A stretch of DNA of 64,000 nt from Pseudomonadales bacterium (GCA_024234675.1 JACKNU010000001.1:806001-870000), one strand, 5' to 3'. Shown: positions 42,883 to 52,135, counted from the first letter of the stretch. Notes: generated by a model from the sequence alone, not told the origin. Numbers and translations: made by a program.

Positions 42883-44697
42883 ATGCTCGGGCGTATCTTG
42901 CTTCCCTCTGTTTTCCTGGTGCTGGCCTACGGCTTCTGGGTCAGCAACAGCTTCAAGGATATCTCCGCGGGGGTCGCCCTGTTCCTGTTCGGCATGCTGT
43001 GCATGGAGCAGGGTTTCAAGGCCTACAGCGGCGGCTCCCTGCAGCGCCTGCTGGCGGCCAGCACCGACCGCTTGTGGAAAAGCCTCACCCTCGGCATAGT
43101 CACCACCACCCTGATGCAGTCGTCCTCGCTGGTCTCGGTGATCACCATTTCCTTCCTCAGCGCCGAACTGATCGGCCTGCGCCAGGGCATCGGCATCATT
43201 TTCGGCGCCAACCTGGGCACTACCACCGGCGCCTGGATAGTGGCGGGCTTCGGCCTGAAGGTGAAGCTCGCGGCCTACGCCCTGCCTATCCTGGTATTTG
43301 GGGTGCTGCTGCTAATGCAGGCCTCCAAGAAGCTCAAGGGTGTGGGCTGGATCCTGGTGGGCATAGGCTTCCTGTTCCTCGGCATCCACTATATGAAAGA
43401 GGGCTTTTCCGATTTTTCCGGCCAGATCGACCTGACCCGGTACGCCATGACCGGCATTGCGGGGCTGCTGGTATTTACCCTGGTCGGCATGGTGGCGACG
43501 GTCATCATGCAATCCAGTCACGCCACCCTGACCCTGATCATCACCGCCCTGGCAGCCAGCCAGATCAGCTATGAAAATGCCCTGGCGCTGACCATCGGCG
43601 CCAATGTGGGTACCACTGTGACAGCCGTATTGGCCTCTATCGGGGCCAATATCAATGGCAAACGTCTGGCTGCGGCCGAGGTGATATTCAAGGTGGCGAC
43701 CGGGCTGGTCGCTCTGTTCTCCTTACCGCTGCTGCTGATCGCAGTGGATACCCTGGGGGCCTGGCTGGGAATAGCCCCAGACAACCATACGCTGAAAGTC
43801 GCCCTCTTCCACACCCTGTTCAACCTGTTGGGTATTGTGCTGATGCTGCCGCTGTTGACTGCCCTGGTGAACCGGCTGGAGCGGCTACTGAAGGAAGACC
43901 GGTCAATGTACGACAAGCCCCGCTATCTCAGTGACGCCTCTCTTTCCCTGCCCCAGGTGGCACTGCATGCGGTGGCCAAGGAAACCCGCCACCTGTTCAG
44001 CAACGCCTTCACCATCATCGCCCACGGGGTGTGCCTGCGGCGAGCCAGCATCGTCAGCGACCAGGACCTGCAGGCCCTGATAGACCAGCGCGGCGTACCC
44101 ATGGAACTGGATATCGACCAGCAGTATGAGCGCATGATCAAGGATATCTACAGCGCCAACATCGAGTTCCTGAGCCGCGCCCAGGCTGAGGCGGGTCCCG
44201 AGTATTCCGATGCCTACAGCGCCATACGCCGCTCCAACATGGATGTGGTCTCGGCAATCAAGGCAGTCAAACACCTGCGCAAGAACCTGCTGCACTACAT
44301 GCGCAGTGACAATCTGCACATCCGCCGCGAGTACAACCGCTTCCGGGTGCGCATCGGCGAGGCATTGCGCTCGCTGGCGGCGTTGCGCGACACTGAGGAC
44401 AGCGTGGTGGCACTGCTCTCGCTGGACCGGATACGGGTGGAAATGCTGGGCGGAGAAAACGAGGCGGCGCGGGTTGCCGACAAGTTGATCAGGCAGGGCA
44501 CCATCACTTCCCAGATGGCGACCTCGCTGCTCAACGATGGGGCCTATGTGCGGGAAGTGATCCAGCACCTGCTGGATATGCATGAGGAATTGCGCCGGGC
44601 CGAGTTGCCATTCGATGAGAACTCGGTACACGATGAATTGGCCCTGCGGGCGGATGAGATCGCCAATATCGCCCGCCATGCGGGCGAGGTCAGGTAG
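42883..44697 (+). CDS. Na/Pi cotransporter family protein with PhoU-like C-terminus
   Basis: This 604-residue inner-membrane protein starts at ATG 42883. The two repeated QSS motifs TLMQSSSLVSVITISFL and TVIMQSSHATLTLIITALA mark the duplicated PF02690 transport core. Many membrane helices run from residues 1 to about 340. The C-terminal 250 residues form a helical, charged PhoU-like cytosolic domain (KETRHLFSNAFTII, IKAVKHLRKNLLHYMRSD). It may import phosphate with sodium, or regulate phosphate balance. A small coiled-coil gene follows after 25 bp. Confidence 0.92.
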   Translation: MLGRILLPSVFLVLAYGFWVSNSFKDISAGVALFLFGMLCMEQGFKAYSGGSLQRLLAASTDRLWKSLTLGIVTTTLMQSSSLVSVITISFLSAELIGLRQGIGIIFGANLGTTTGAWIVAGFGLKVKLAAYALPILVFGVLLLMQASKKLKGVGWILVGIGFLFLGIHYMKEGFSDFSGQIDLTRYAMTGIAGLLVFTLVGMVATVIMQSSHATLTLIITALAASQISYENALALTIGANVGTTVTAVLASIGANINGKRLAAAEVIFKVATGLVALFSLPLLLIAVDTLGAWLGIAPDNHTLKVALFHTLFNLLGIVLMLPLLTALVNRLERLLKEDRSMYDKPRYLSDASLSLPQVALHAVAKETRHLFSNAFTIIAHGVCLRRASIVSDQDLQALIDQRGVPMELDIDQQYERMIKDIYSANIEFLSRAQAEAGPEYSDAYSAIRRSNMDVVSAIKAVKHLRKNLLHYMRSDNLHIRREYNRFRVRIGEALRSLAALRDTEDSVVALLSLDRIRVEMLGGENEAARVADKLIRQGTITSQMATSLLNDGAYVREVIQHLLDMHEELRRAELPFDENSVHDELALRADEIANIARHAGEVR

Positions 44698-44722
44698 CAT
44701 GATTTAAAGCGGGTGATGACTG

Positions 44723-45007
44723 ATGACTAGTGCCAAGCTCTTTGACAAGCTCCGCTCGCTTATGGAAAAGGCGGAGCATGCCGACAATAAACATATCAAG
44801 AAGCTGCGCAAGGTACTGCACAAGCTCAAGGACAGACAGAAAGAACTGGAGCAGAATCTGGCGGCAACCACGGATGTCGAAAAACAGGCCAGGATCCGCC
44901 AGGAAATAGACGTTATTCGCCTGCAGCGCAGCAAGGGTGCCGAGGTCTACCAGGCGATCAAGGCAGACCGCAGGGCCAGGAAGGCGGCAAAAGCCGCCAG
45001 AAACTAA
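44723..45007 (+). CDS. Small coiled-coil protein of unknown function
   Basis: This is a 94-residue, highly charged protein (Lys/Arg/Glu rich) predicted to be a long coiled-coil helix (LRKVLHKLKDRQKELEQNL, EVYQAIKADRRARKAAKA). No signal peptide, membrane segment or recognised domain. It is 25 bp downstream of the Na/Pi cotransporter gene and probably cotranscribed, so it may act on the cotransporter's PhoU-like domain. That is speculation. Confidence 0.7.
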   Translation: MTSAKLFDKLRSLMEKAEHADNKHIKKLRKVLHKLKDRQKELEQNLAATTDVEKQARIRQEIDVIRLQRSKGAEVYQAIKADRRARKAAKAARN

Positions 45008-45020
45008 TAGTCGGCAGCTC

Positions 45021-45572
45021 TCAGCCGGCCTTGATGCTAGCGGCTATAGCCGCTGCCAGCTGCCGTAGCAACGCTTCTTCAGCCCGCACCAGGGCATCGT
45101 AGCCGTCGCTCGCCAGGGTCTGGCTCTGCGCGAACTCATAGCTGCTCACTTGTGCGCCGGTTTCGACCTCCCAATAGGCTACCAGCAGGGCTGCCCCCTG
45201 GCCGTCACCATGCAGTTGATCGACGGTCAGGTTGATCCGGCTCGCGGTGGTCGGCAGCACGGTGGCACTGACGTCCATGCCGCTGGCGGCGGACACCTCG
45301 TTCGCCAGGAAGCGGCGCAGGCTGACCTGCAGCGGTTCCGCCCACTGGTGGTTGCGCGCGGCATGGATCCGGCCGTCCCCCGTTGCCAGCACCAGGCCGG
45401 GCTGCTCAATATAGGTGGCAACCCTGATCGCGTTGAATGCCACGGTACTCGCGGCCAGTTGCTTGCCGGAGGTGGCCGGAATGTCAGCGCGCAGCAGGTA
45501 GTTTGCAGTCTGCTGGGGCTGGCTGGAGCAGGCGGCCAACAGGGCCGCCGCGAACAGGCAAATGAATCTCAT
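45021..45572 (-). CDS. pqiC: PqiC/YmbA-type auxiliary lipoprotein
   Basis: This 183-residue lipoprotein has a signal peptide ending LLAAC (Cys about residue 15). The mature part matches the PqiC/ABC-type transport auxiliary family: NYLLRADIPATSG near the N-terminus, IEQPGLVLATGDGRIH in the middle and RINLTVDQLHGDGQG. PqiC links the MCE tunnel PqiB to the outer membrane. It overlaps the pqiB stop by 4 bp (ATGA, 45569-45572). Confidence 0.9.
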   Translation of the reverse strand: MRFICLFAAALLAACSSQPQQTANYLLRADIPATSGKQLAASTVAFNAIRVATYIEQPGLVLATGDGRIHAARNHQWAEPLQVSLRRFLANEVSAASGMDVSATVLPTTASRINLTVDQLHGDGQGAALLVAYWEVETGAQVSSYEFAQSQTLASDGYDALVRAEEALLRQLAAAIAASIKAG

Positions 45573-47206
45573 TGGGCTTTGGCCTCCGGGGTGGGGTCGG
45601 CGGGCGCGTCGACCGGGAACAGCAACGCATTGGGCTGGTCGCTCAGGGTGCGGGTGAGTTCCTCTATATTGCGCAGGGTGCGGTTCAGTTCGTACAGGCT
45701 GCTGGTGAGAGAATCGCCCACGGCCGAGTCAGGCGACAGTCCGGCCATGGCTTTGCGCACCTCGGCCAGGGTGGCATTGAGCTCCGCCGTCATGGCCCGG
45801 GTGCTGTCCTGGTCGAGAACGCCCTGCAGGGAGCCCATGGTGGCGGTCATGGCGACCAGCGTGTCGTCGAGACCCGCCAGCGCCTTGTTGATTTCGGTGA
45901 CCGTGGTACCCAGCGGTAAGGCATTGATATTGTCCAGCAGGGTGGCGACCTGCTGCTCCAGGCGTCCCAGGCCACTGGGAATACTGGGAATAACGACATA
46001 TCCCTCGTACTCTTCCGGCGCCGCCGGTTCCGCGTCGGGATAAAAATCCAGGCTCACGTACAGCTTCCCCGTGAGCAGATTGCCGGTCTGCAGGCTGGCC
46101 CGCAGGCCATTCTTGAGACCCCTGGCGACCGTTTTTTTCATGAACTCGACCAGTTCGGGCGAATCGCCCACTCCCAGGCGACCTGGCTCCAGATAAACCA
46201 ACACCGGTATTGCGCTGCCACTGACGACGTTTTGCCCCAGGGCCAGTTCCTTCATCAGTATCCGTTGCACCCGGCCTATCTGGATACCGCGGTACTCCAC
46301 CGGCGCGCCGGGCTCGAGACCTCGCAGCGACTGGGTAAAACGCATTATAAAATAGGCGCGGTACTGGAAAGGATCTTCCTCAAGTTCGGCGTAGGATGCA
46401 TTGAGTTTGTAGATAGCGCCGGATTGGGCCTTGTCCCCGGTGGGGAGCCCGGGCAGATTATCGAAGGCCACCCCCCCCAGCAGGATGGTATCCAGTGAGC
46501 CGGTGACGACATTGATGCCCGCCGCGGTGGCGTTTATGGCTATGCCGCTCACGTTCCAGAAGCGGGTGGAACTGGTCACCAGGTCGTTGTAGGGCGCATC
46601 GATAAACGCATCGTAGCGGACCTGCCGGGTCTTGCTGTCGAAGGTCACGCTCTCGATACGGCCGACCTTGAAACCATGGTAGACGATGGCGTCCCCGGAA
46701 CTGACCGAGCCGGCATCCTCACTGTACAGCACCAGGCGTACCCCGGGGGCATCCGCCGGCGTCAGCGGCGGGACTTCCAGTCCGGTGAATATGCGCTGGC
46801 CCGGCTTGCCTTTGCCCGGGTCCAGCTGGATGTAGGCGCCCGACAGAAGCGTCCCCAGCCCGCTGATGGCGCCTGCGCCAACCCTGGCCCGAACGACCCA
46901 GAAGCGGGTATCGGCTCGCAGCATATCGGTAGCGCTGCGATCCAGTTTGGCGGTCACTATCACGTCTTCCATGGACTTGCTGAGCCCGACGCTCTCCACC
47001 ACGCCGATGTCCACGTCCCGGTAGCGCAACCTGGTCTTGCCCGCTTCCAGGCCCTCAGCCGTGGAGAAATTGATGGTGATCTCCGGGCCCTCCGTAAGCT
47101 TGGTGTGTACCACCATATACAGCCCGATCACGACCGCGACCAACGGCACGACCCAGATGGGGTTGAAGCGCCTGCCGGTACTGATCTCGGGTTTCATTTC
47201 ACTCAT
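45569..47206 (-). CDS. pqiB: MCE-domain tunnel protein PqiB
   Basis: This 545-residue protein has one N-terminal membrane segment (WVVPLVAVVIGLYMVVHTKL, about residues 19-37). Three MCE/MlaD-type domains follow, with TEGPEITINFSTAEGLEAGKTRLRYRDVDIG as the first, AVYRGIQIGRV-like (VEYRGIQIGRVQRILM) in the later repeat, and a C-terminal helical region (INALPLGTTVTEINKALAGLDDTLVA). MCE tunnels move phospholipids across the periplasm. It starts 8 bp inside the preceding pqiA-like gene. Confidence 0.95.
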   Translation of the reverse strand: MSEMKPEISTGRRFNPIWVVPLVAVVIGLYMVVHTKLTEGPEITINFSTAEGLEAGKTRLRYRDVDIGVVESVGLSKSMEDVIVTAKLDRSATDMLRADTRFWVVRARVGAGAISGLGTLLSGAYIQLDPGKGKPGQRIFTGLEVPPLTPADAPGVRLVLYSEDAGSVSSGDAIVYHGFKVGRIESVTFDSKTRQVRYDAFIDAPYNDLVTSSTRFWNVSGIAINATAAGINVVTGSLDTILLGGVAFDNLPGLPTGDKAQSGAIYKLNASYAELEEDPFQYRAYFIMRFTQSLRGLEPGAPVEYRGIQIGRVQRILMKELALGQNVVSGSAIPVLVYLEPGRLGVGDSPELVEFMKKTVARGLKNGLRASLQTGNLLTGKLYVSLDFYPDAEPAAPEEYEGYVVIPSIPSGLGRLEQQVATLLDNINALPLGTTVTEINKALAGLDDTLVAMTATMGSLQGVLDQDSTRAMTAELNATLAEVRKAMAGLSPDSAVGDSLTSSLYELNRTLRNIEELTRTLSDQPNALLFPVDAPADPTPEAKAQ

Positions 47207-47813
47207 CTGTTTGTTCCTGTTGGTCCCAGATTATCCTGGGGTCAAAACTTTCCGCGGCTATTATGGTCACGATCACCACCCCGGCAAAGGCCACCGCCGC
47301 CGCCCCCGGCAGAATCACCAGCAAGCCGGTGAGGTGTACCAGCGCCACCAGGATGGACACCACGAAGACGTCCACCATGGACCACTTGCCGATCAACTCC
47401 GTGGCACGGTAAATAACGGTGCGCTGGCGGGTATTGATATGCCGGCCCCGGCTGACGCTCCAGCACAGGTAGAACAGCGCTATGAGCTTGCCCAGCGGCA
47501 CCATCACACTGGCGATGAAGATCACCGCGGCGATGGGCATCGAACCCATATCGATCAGCAACACCACCCCGCCCAGGATGGTGCTGGGCTCGACGCTGCC
47601 CAACTGGTCGGTAATCATGATAGGCAACACGTTGGCGGGTATGTACAAAACGCAGGCGGTCACCAGCAATGCCAGGGTACGCTGCAGGCTGTTGGACTTG
47701 CGCAAGTGCAGGGGCTCGCCGCAACGCGGGCAGTGGTGCAGGCTGGCGTCCGCCAGCTTGAGGCACAGGTGGCAGGACGCCAGGTGGCGTGCAGCGGCGG
47801 TATCACCCTGCAT
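47199..47813 (-). CDS. pqiA: PqiA-like membrane protein, second half
   Basis: This 204-residue PqiA-domain protein starts at ATG 47813 (QGDTAAARHLASCHLCLKL). The zinc-ribbon pairs CHLCLKL and HCPRCGEPLHL precede four membrane helices (LLVTACVLYIPANVLPIM, PIAAVIFIASVMVPLGKLIAL, and two more towards the C-terminus). E. coli PqiA contains two such domains in one protein; here they are separate, adjacent, overlapping genes. It overlaps pqiB by 8 bp and the upstream half by 11 bp. Confidence 0.9.
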   Translation of the reverse strand: MQGDTAAARHLASCHLCLKLADASLHHCPRCGEPLHLRKSNSLQRTLALLVTACVLYIPANVLPIMITDQLGSVEPSTILGGVVLLIDMGSMPIAAVIFIASVMVPLGKLIALFYLCWSVSRGRHINTRQRTVIYRATELIGKWSMVDVFVVSILVALVHLTGLLVILPGAAAVAFAGVVIVTIIAAESFDPRIIWDQQEQTDE

Positions 47814-48438
47814 GTTGCAGACCCGCCAGGCGATCCAGTTCATTCCAGTACTGCAGCCGATCAAGACTGGCGATGGCAAAGATGAACAGCACGCTAAAAG
47901 CGCCGTAGCCCCAGAATGACAGGCCGATCACCACGGTTGCCATGTGGCCGATCTTTACCAGGCTCACCAGTACCCCGATAAAGAAAACCTCCACCATGGA
48001 CCAGCTCTGCATATGGAATACCAGCCGGGTGACCGGCACCATCCAGGCGTAATACCGTTGCCTGATGATGCAGGTAGACAGGACCAGCAGCAGGACCAGC
48101 ACGGCGGCCGGCAAGGCGATGATGAAAGCCGCAACGAGAAACGCCAGGTCGGGCCGACCCTGTTCGTATAGCTGTATGACCATCTGCGGCAGGGTCATAA
48201 CGCTTTCCAGGCCGCTGGACTTGAAAGACAGGAAGGGGAAGGCGCAACCGATCATGAGGCTGACCAGCCCCGCTATCGCATAGGACTGTAGTTTGATGAA
48301 ACCGTCGCTGCGCATGCGGGTGAGAAAATCCCCGCAGCGTGAACAGCTGGCCTTCTCGCCATCGCGCAGACCAGCCACATCGTACAGCAGGTCGCAGGAA
48401 GGACAGGCCATCAGGCCCGGAGGAGGTGGCGCAGCCAT
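47803..48438 (-). CDS. pqiA: PqiA-like membrane protein, first half
   Basis: This 211-residue PqiA-domain protein starts at ATG 48438 (AAPPPPGLMACPSCDLLYD); an alternative ATG is 36 bp upstream. The zinc-ribbon pairs CPSC and CSRCGDF precede four membrane helices (YAIAGLVSLMIGCAFPFLSF, FLVAAFIIALPAAVLVLLLVL, VEVFFIGVLVSLVKIGHMATVV and the last helix). With the neighbouring gene it would rebuild the two-domain PqiA of enterobacteria. First gene of the pqi operon. Confidence 0.88.
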   Translation of the reverse strand: MAAPPPPGLMACPSCDLLYDVAGLRDGEKASCSRCGDFLTRMRSDGFIKLQSYAIAGLVSLMIGCAFPFLSFKSSGLESVMTLPQMVIQLYEQGRPDLAFLVAAFIIALPAAVLVLLLVLSTCIIRQRYYAWMVPVTRLVFHMQSWSMVEVFFIGVLVSLVKIGHMATVVIGLSFWGYGAFSVLFIFAIASLDRLQYWNELDRLAGLQHAG

Positions 48439-48672
48439 TACAGACCGCAGGGGGCCATTATAATCATGGTGCATATATACACTGCCAACAGGGTAATTTC
48501 CATAGTCCGCTTGCCACAGGGGCGCAGCTCGCCGTCGGAACGCCCGAACTTTTTCAGGCGCCACCCGATAAGCGGTGACAGCGAAGTATCGCCAGTCGCG
48601 GCCCGGCATGCTTGACAGTGCCCGCCACTGGCCCACAATACCTGTCCCGGCTCACCCCCACATGGAAAGCGC

Positions 48673-48975
48673 ATGAAACGACTACTGATACTCGGCCTCG
48701 TCTTCGCTCTGATTGCCTGCGCAGGCAACAGTGAAGTGGAGGGCGAAAGGGTTACTGTGGATGACGGCGTTGTCAGCGTCTGCGGCGAGGGCGATGGACT
48801 GCCGGAGTGCCGGGACTTCAACGGGGAAACCTACAGCGAAGAACTGAAATACAAGACCCCGACCGACGAGCAGATGGAACAGGAAGCCGCGAAGGTGCGC
48901 GAGGAGTCTCCCGAGGAGCTGGAGAAAACCATCTCCGAAATGGAGAGTAATCCCGGGGAATACTGGACCAAATAA
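48673..48975 (+). CDS. Small acidic lipoprotein of unknown function
   Basis: This 100-residue lipoprotein has a signal peptide MKRLLILGLVFALIAC (Cys16). The mature protein is strongly acidic (DGVVSVCGEGDGLPECRDFNG, then KTPTDEQMEQEAAKV). Two further cysteines could form a disulfide. No family recognised. It diverges from the pqi operon and ends 43 bp before the GGDEF-EAL gene on the other strand. Confidence 0.65.
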   Translation: MKRLLILGLVFALIACAGNSEVEGERVTVDDGVVSVCGEGDGLPECRDFNGETYSEELKYKTPTDEQMEQEAAKVREESPEELEKTISEMESNPGEYWTK

Positions 48976-49018
48976 GCGGCCCCGGGGATTCCCACCCTCC
49001 CAGCCGACCGGTACCCGC

Positions 49019-51373
49019 TCAGGCCGACCGGTGTATACCCAGCGCCGGCTCCGGCATGCCCGCCCCTTCCAGCTGGTGGATCTGCTCCATGAAGTGCCAG
49101 GGCGCAAGCAGCGGTTGCAGCTCATCGGCAGGTACCGGCTTGCTGAACAGGTAGCCCTGGATGATATGGGCGCCGTTACGGGTAAGAAACCGATACTGCT
49201 CCAGGGTTTCCACCCCCTCGGCCACCAGCCGCAGGCTCATGCTCCTGGCCATGGCGATAATGGCCACGACCAGGCTCGCATCGTTCTCACTCTTGTCGAA
49301 CTCGATCACGAAACTGCGGTCGATCTTGAGCTCATCCAGCGGGAAGCGGCTCAGGTAGCTGAGGGACGAATAGCCGGTTCCGAAGTCATCGATGGACAGG
49401 CTTACCCCCAGTTCCTTGAGCTCGTCCAGGCCCTGCAGGGTGCTCTTGCCATCGTCCATCACCACCCCTTCCGTCAGTTCCAGTTCCAGCCGGGCGGGAT
49501 CGAGCCCGGTCTCCAGCAGTATCTTCTGGACGCTGCGTATAAAGGCCGGGTTGAACTGCAGCGCGGAGACGTTGACCGCCACCTTCGGTAACTTGACACC
49601 CCGGGCCTCGAAGCTCTGCATCTGGCGGCAGGCTTCGCGCAGCACCCACTCTCCCATCTGGTGAATAAGACCCATCTCCTCGACCAGCGGGATAAACTTG
49701 AAGGGCGGTATCATCCCCTTTTCAGGATGCTCCCAGCGTATCAGGGCCTCGGCGCCCACGACGGCGCCGGTGCGCGTGTCCACCTGGGGCTGGTAGTGCA
49801 GCACGAATTCCTCCTGCTCCAGGGCCTTGCGAATATCGGCCTCCAGCTGCAAGCGGTCGACTCCGGCCGCGTCCATGTCACCGCTATAGAACAGGTAGTT
49901 GTTTTTACCCCTGGCTTTGGCGTGATACATGGCCGTGTCCGCCGCCTTCAGCAGGCCGTCCACATCGGCGGCGTCACGGGGCGACACGGCGATGCCGATA
50001 CTGGGGGTCACTACCAGTTCATGCCCCTCTACCACCACCGGCATAACCAGGGCATCGATCAGTCGCTGCGCGACCAGAGCTGCGTCATCAGCAGCCTGTA
50101 ACTGATTGAGTACTACCGTAAACTCGTCCCCACCCAGGCGGGAGACATCTATGCGCGGGCCCGATTCGACGTAGTGGGCAACCACGTCACTGTCGCGAAC
50201 GCAGCCCGAGAGGCGCCCGGCCACTTCCCGCAACAGCAGGTCACCGGCGCGGTGCCCCAGGGAATCGTTGATGCGCTTGAAGTTGTCCAGGTCTATGAAC
50301 AGCAGTCCCAGCATCTCGTCGTTGCGATGCGCAAGCCGCAACAACAGGTCCAGCTGTTCAGTGAACAGGCGCCTGTTCGGCAGCGTCGTCAGGCTGTCGT
50401 AATACGCCATCTGTCGCAGCCTATCCTTGGTCTCGGTCACTTCCTTGACGGCCTGGTTCAACTCCTGGTTGCGCCGGGTGAGCTGGGAGGTCCGTTCCTC
50501 CACCTTCATGCTCAGCAGTTGATGGTCGACATCCATGCGCGTCTTGTATGAACTCAACCCGCTGACAATTCCGTTGAGAATGGTGGCGATTTCCTTGATT
50601 TCGCTGCTGCCCTGGACCTGCACAGGCTTGGCCAGGCCGCCCGAGGCGACCTCGTCAGCCACCCGCACCAGGCCCGTGAGCGAAGCGGTAAAACGCCTTG
50701 TTAGCGATAGCGTGATATAACTGGACAGCAGCACCAACAGCGCGCATACCAGCAGGGTGGGCGCCATCACGGGCAGGGTACTGGCGAACAGGGCCAGCCT
50801 GCTGACCGCCACGTGAAGGTAGCCGATCACGAACAGGCTGGAGACCTTCTCGGGGCGCAGGACACTGGTGGCAAAATCTGCCTCGGTGTGCCCCTGCTCC
50901 AACGGGTTGACCACCGAGAATATGGGTAGGGTCAGGTGGCGGAAGTAATCTTCCCCTACCAGCAGGCCCAGGGCGCCCACGGCGGCCGGCTGGTGTAGAC
51001 CGTCCAGGACGAGGTCGCTGCCCTCGGTGGAACTGGCTCCGCGCCGCAGCGCGTTCAGTGGCGGCGGGTTATCGGGGAAGTCACCCGTGGCGCTGCGATA
51101 GGCGAGCAGCTGGCCCGCGACATCGTATACCGCGACGTAGGATATGCCCGGGGAGTCAAGCAACTCGCCCAGTACCGCGGCAATGCCCTGCCTGTCCTGG
51201 TAATAGATATCCAGCTGCAGACCCGGATTTTTCGGCACCAGCGCCGCTACCCGCTGCAGAACCAGGTGCTGGGCGTTGCGGTACTCCCGCACGGCGGTAA
51301 ATCCGCACACCAGCACGGCCAGCACCAGGGTGATGCCAATGACCAAAGTATTGACGCGCCCGGCGATGGTCAC
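49019..51373 (-). CDS. GGDEF-EAL dual cyclic-di-GMP protein with periplasmic sensor and HAMP domains
   Basis: This is a 784-residue inner-membrane c-di-GMP enzyme. Membrane segments at about residues 8-26 and 203-222 frame a periplasmic sensor region, and a HAMP and coiled-coil (to about residue 310) follow. The GGDEF domain has an intact motif RLGGDEF (414-418) but an inserted loop of about 12 residues before it. The EAL domain has EALIRW (542-547), NVSALQF, LELTEGVV, IDDFGTGYSSLSYL, DELKID and AEGVETLEQ, so the phosphodiesterase residues look complete. The start is GTG 51373, overlapping the end of a short upstream ORF (GTGA). Confidence 0.95.
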   Translation of the reverse strand: MTIAGRVNTLVIGITLVLAVLVCGFTAVREYRNAQHLVLQRVAALVPKNPGLQLDIYYQDRQGIAAVLGELLDSPGISYVAVYDVAGQLLAYRSATGDFPDNPPPLNALRRGASSTEGSDLVLDGLHQPAAVGALGLLVGEDYFRHLTLPIFSVVNPLEQGHTEADFATSVLRPEKVSSLFVIGYLHVAVSRLALFASTLPVMAPTLLVCALLVLLSSYITLSLTRRFTASLTGLVRVADEVASGGLAKPVQVQGSSEIKEIATILNGIVSGLSSYKTRMDVDHQLLSMKVEERTSQLTRRNQELNQAVKEVTETKDRLRQMAYYDSLTTLPNRRLFTEQLDLLLRLAHRNDEMLGLLFIDLDNFKRINDSLGHRAGDLLLREVAGRLSGCVRDSDVVAHYVESGPRIDVSRLGGDEFTVVLNQLQAADDAALVAQRLIDALVMPVVVEGHELVVTPSIGIAVSPRDAADVDGLLKAADTAMYHAKARGKNNYLFYSGDMDAAGVDRLQLEADIRKALEQEEFVLHYQPQVDTRTGAVVGAEALIRWEHPEKGMIPPFKFIPLVEEMGLIHQMGEWVLREACRQMQSFEARGVKLPKVAVNVSALQFNPAFIRSVQKILLETGLDPARLELELTEGVVMDDGKSTLQGLDELKELGVSLSIDDFGTGYSSLSYLSRFPLDELKIDRSFVIEFDKSENDASLVVAIIAMARSMSLRLVAEGVETLEQYRFLTRNGAHIIQGYLFSKPVPADELQPLLAPWHFMEQIHQLEGAGMPEPALGIHRSA

Positions 51374-51432
51374 GATCGCGGCCCCGGATCGTATGCGGTG
51401 GCAAGCATTTCAAGCTTGCGGACTGTGCTCAT
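51370..51432 (-). CDS. Possible 20-codon leader peptide upstream of the GGDEF-EAL gene
   Basis: An ATG at 51432, with GAGGCGAC upstream, opens a 20-residue frame (MSTVRKLEMLATAYDPGPRS) whose TGA stop overlaps the GTG start of the c-di-GMP gene (GTGA). The downstream gene lacks a clear ribosome site of its own, so coupled translation is plausible. It could be coincidence. Confidence 0.4.
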   Translation of the reverse strand: MSTVRKLEMLATAYDPGPRS

Positions 51433-51799
51433 GAGAGTCGCCTCAGACTGCGACAAGTTGCTCTTGCCGGCTGCCCGCGCTGCCCTGTTGTGCGACAGGC
51501 GGAATCCCCTGTTAATACTGTTTTTTAGCTGTTTTTCTGCTGTGCGAGTTCAAAACTACCACGACCGGGAATGGCGGTGCAATGACAGACCGGACGCAAG
51601 TTCACTTTATTGCTAGAAGCCTGGAACGCCTGGTTTTAAGGCGAGAAAGGTGTCGTCGGCAACCGCCGCGACTGGAGGTGCATGCAGGAATGTGAGCCCC
51701 GTCTGAGGGTGCTCCCACGGGTCCGAATCGGGCCGCTGCGAGGGGCTCGCAGGCCAGCCATGACGGCCGGCCTGCCCCCGGGGCAGCTCGGACCGGGTG
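51433..51799. other. Non-coding stretch between c-di-GMP gene and hypothetical gene
   Basis: This 367-bp region has no convincing gene. It holds AT-rich patches on the side near the c-di-GMP gene, where its promoter should lie, but I find no clear -10/-35 pair. A hairpin at 51750-51774 (CAGGCC with GGCCTG arms, extended with one mismatch) has no T-tract. Confidence 0.5.
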
Positions 51800-52135
51800 C
51801 TAGACGTCGGCGGGCCGCCTGGCTTCGCCCTGGGCGCCGCACACCATCCGCACCGTGCGCTGGCAAGTCTCCAGCCAGGGGGATTTGGTGGGCGTGATCA
51901 GGGCACGCACATAGCCACCCTCGTGGCGACAGGCGATACTGGTCTTGTTGGGCGTCCAGTCATTTTCCTTGGGGCGAGGCTTGCGCGCGCTGTAGTACCA
52001 GATGCCGCGCTTGTCCTGCATGACATAATTGGCTTCGGGAGGCAGATATACCTTCTTGCCTTCGATGACGGCGAATACCTCCAGCTCGTCACCGGGGTTG
52101 CTGTCCAGTACTGCGGTAGGGGTTATAGTCAACAT
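51800..52135 (-). CDS. Small protein of unknown function
   Basis: This 111-residue protein starts at ATG 52135 (MLTITPTAVLDSNPGDELE), preceded by GGAG. Features: EVFAVIEGKKVYLPPEANY, a Trp/Tyr-rich part (GIWYYSARKPRPKENDW) and three cysteines in the C-terminal third (IACRHEGG, LETCQRTVRMVCG). No signal peptide or domain recognised. It stands alone; the 262-bp gap upstream (52136-52397) is AT-rich compared with the surroundings. Confidence 0.55.
   Translation of the reverse strand: MLTITPTAVLDSNPGDELEVFAVIEGKKVYLPPEANYVMQDKRGIWYYSARKPRPKENDWTPNKTSIACRHEGGYVRALITPTKSPWLETCQRTVRMVCGAQGEARRPADV

Noticed and set aside
51636..51866. Short minus-strand open frame in the gap beside the c-di-GMP gene
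   Set aside because: Arg/Pro/Gly-rich translation overlapping the start of a better-supported gene in another frame; no ribosome site or family.
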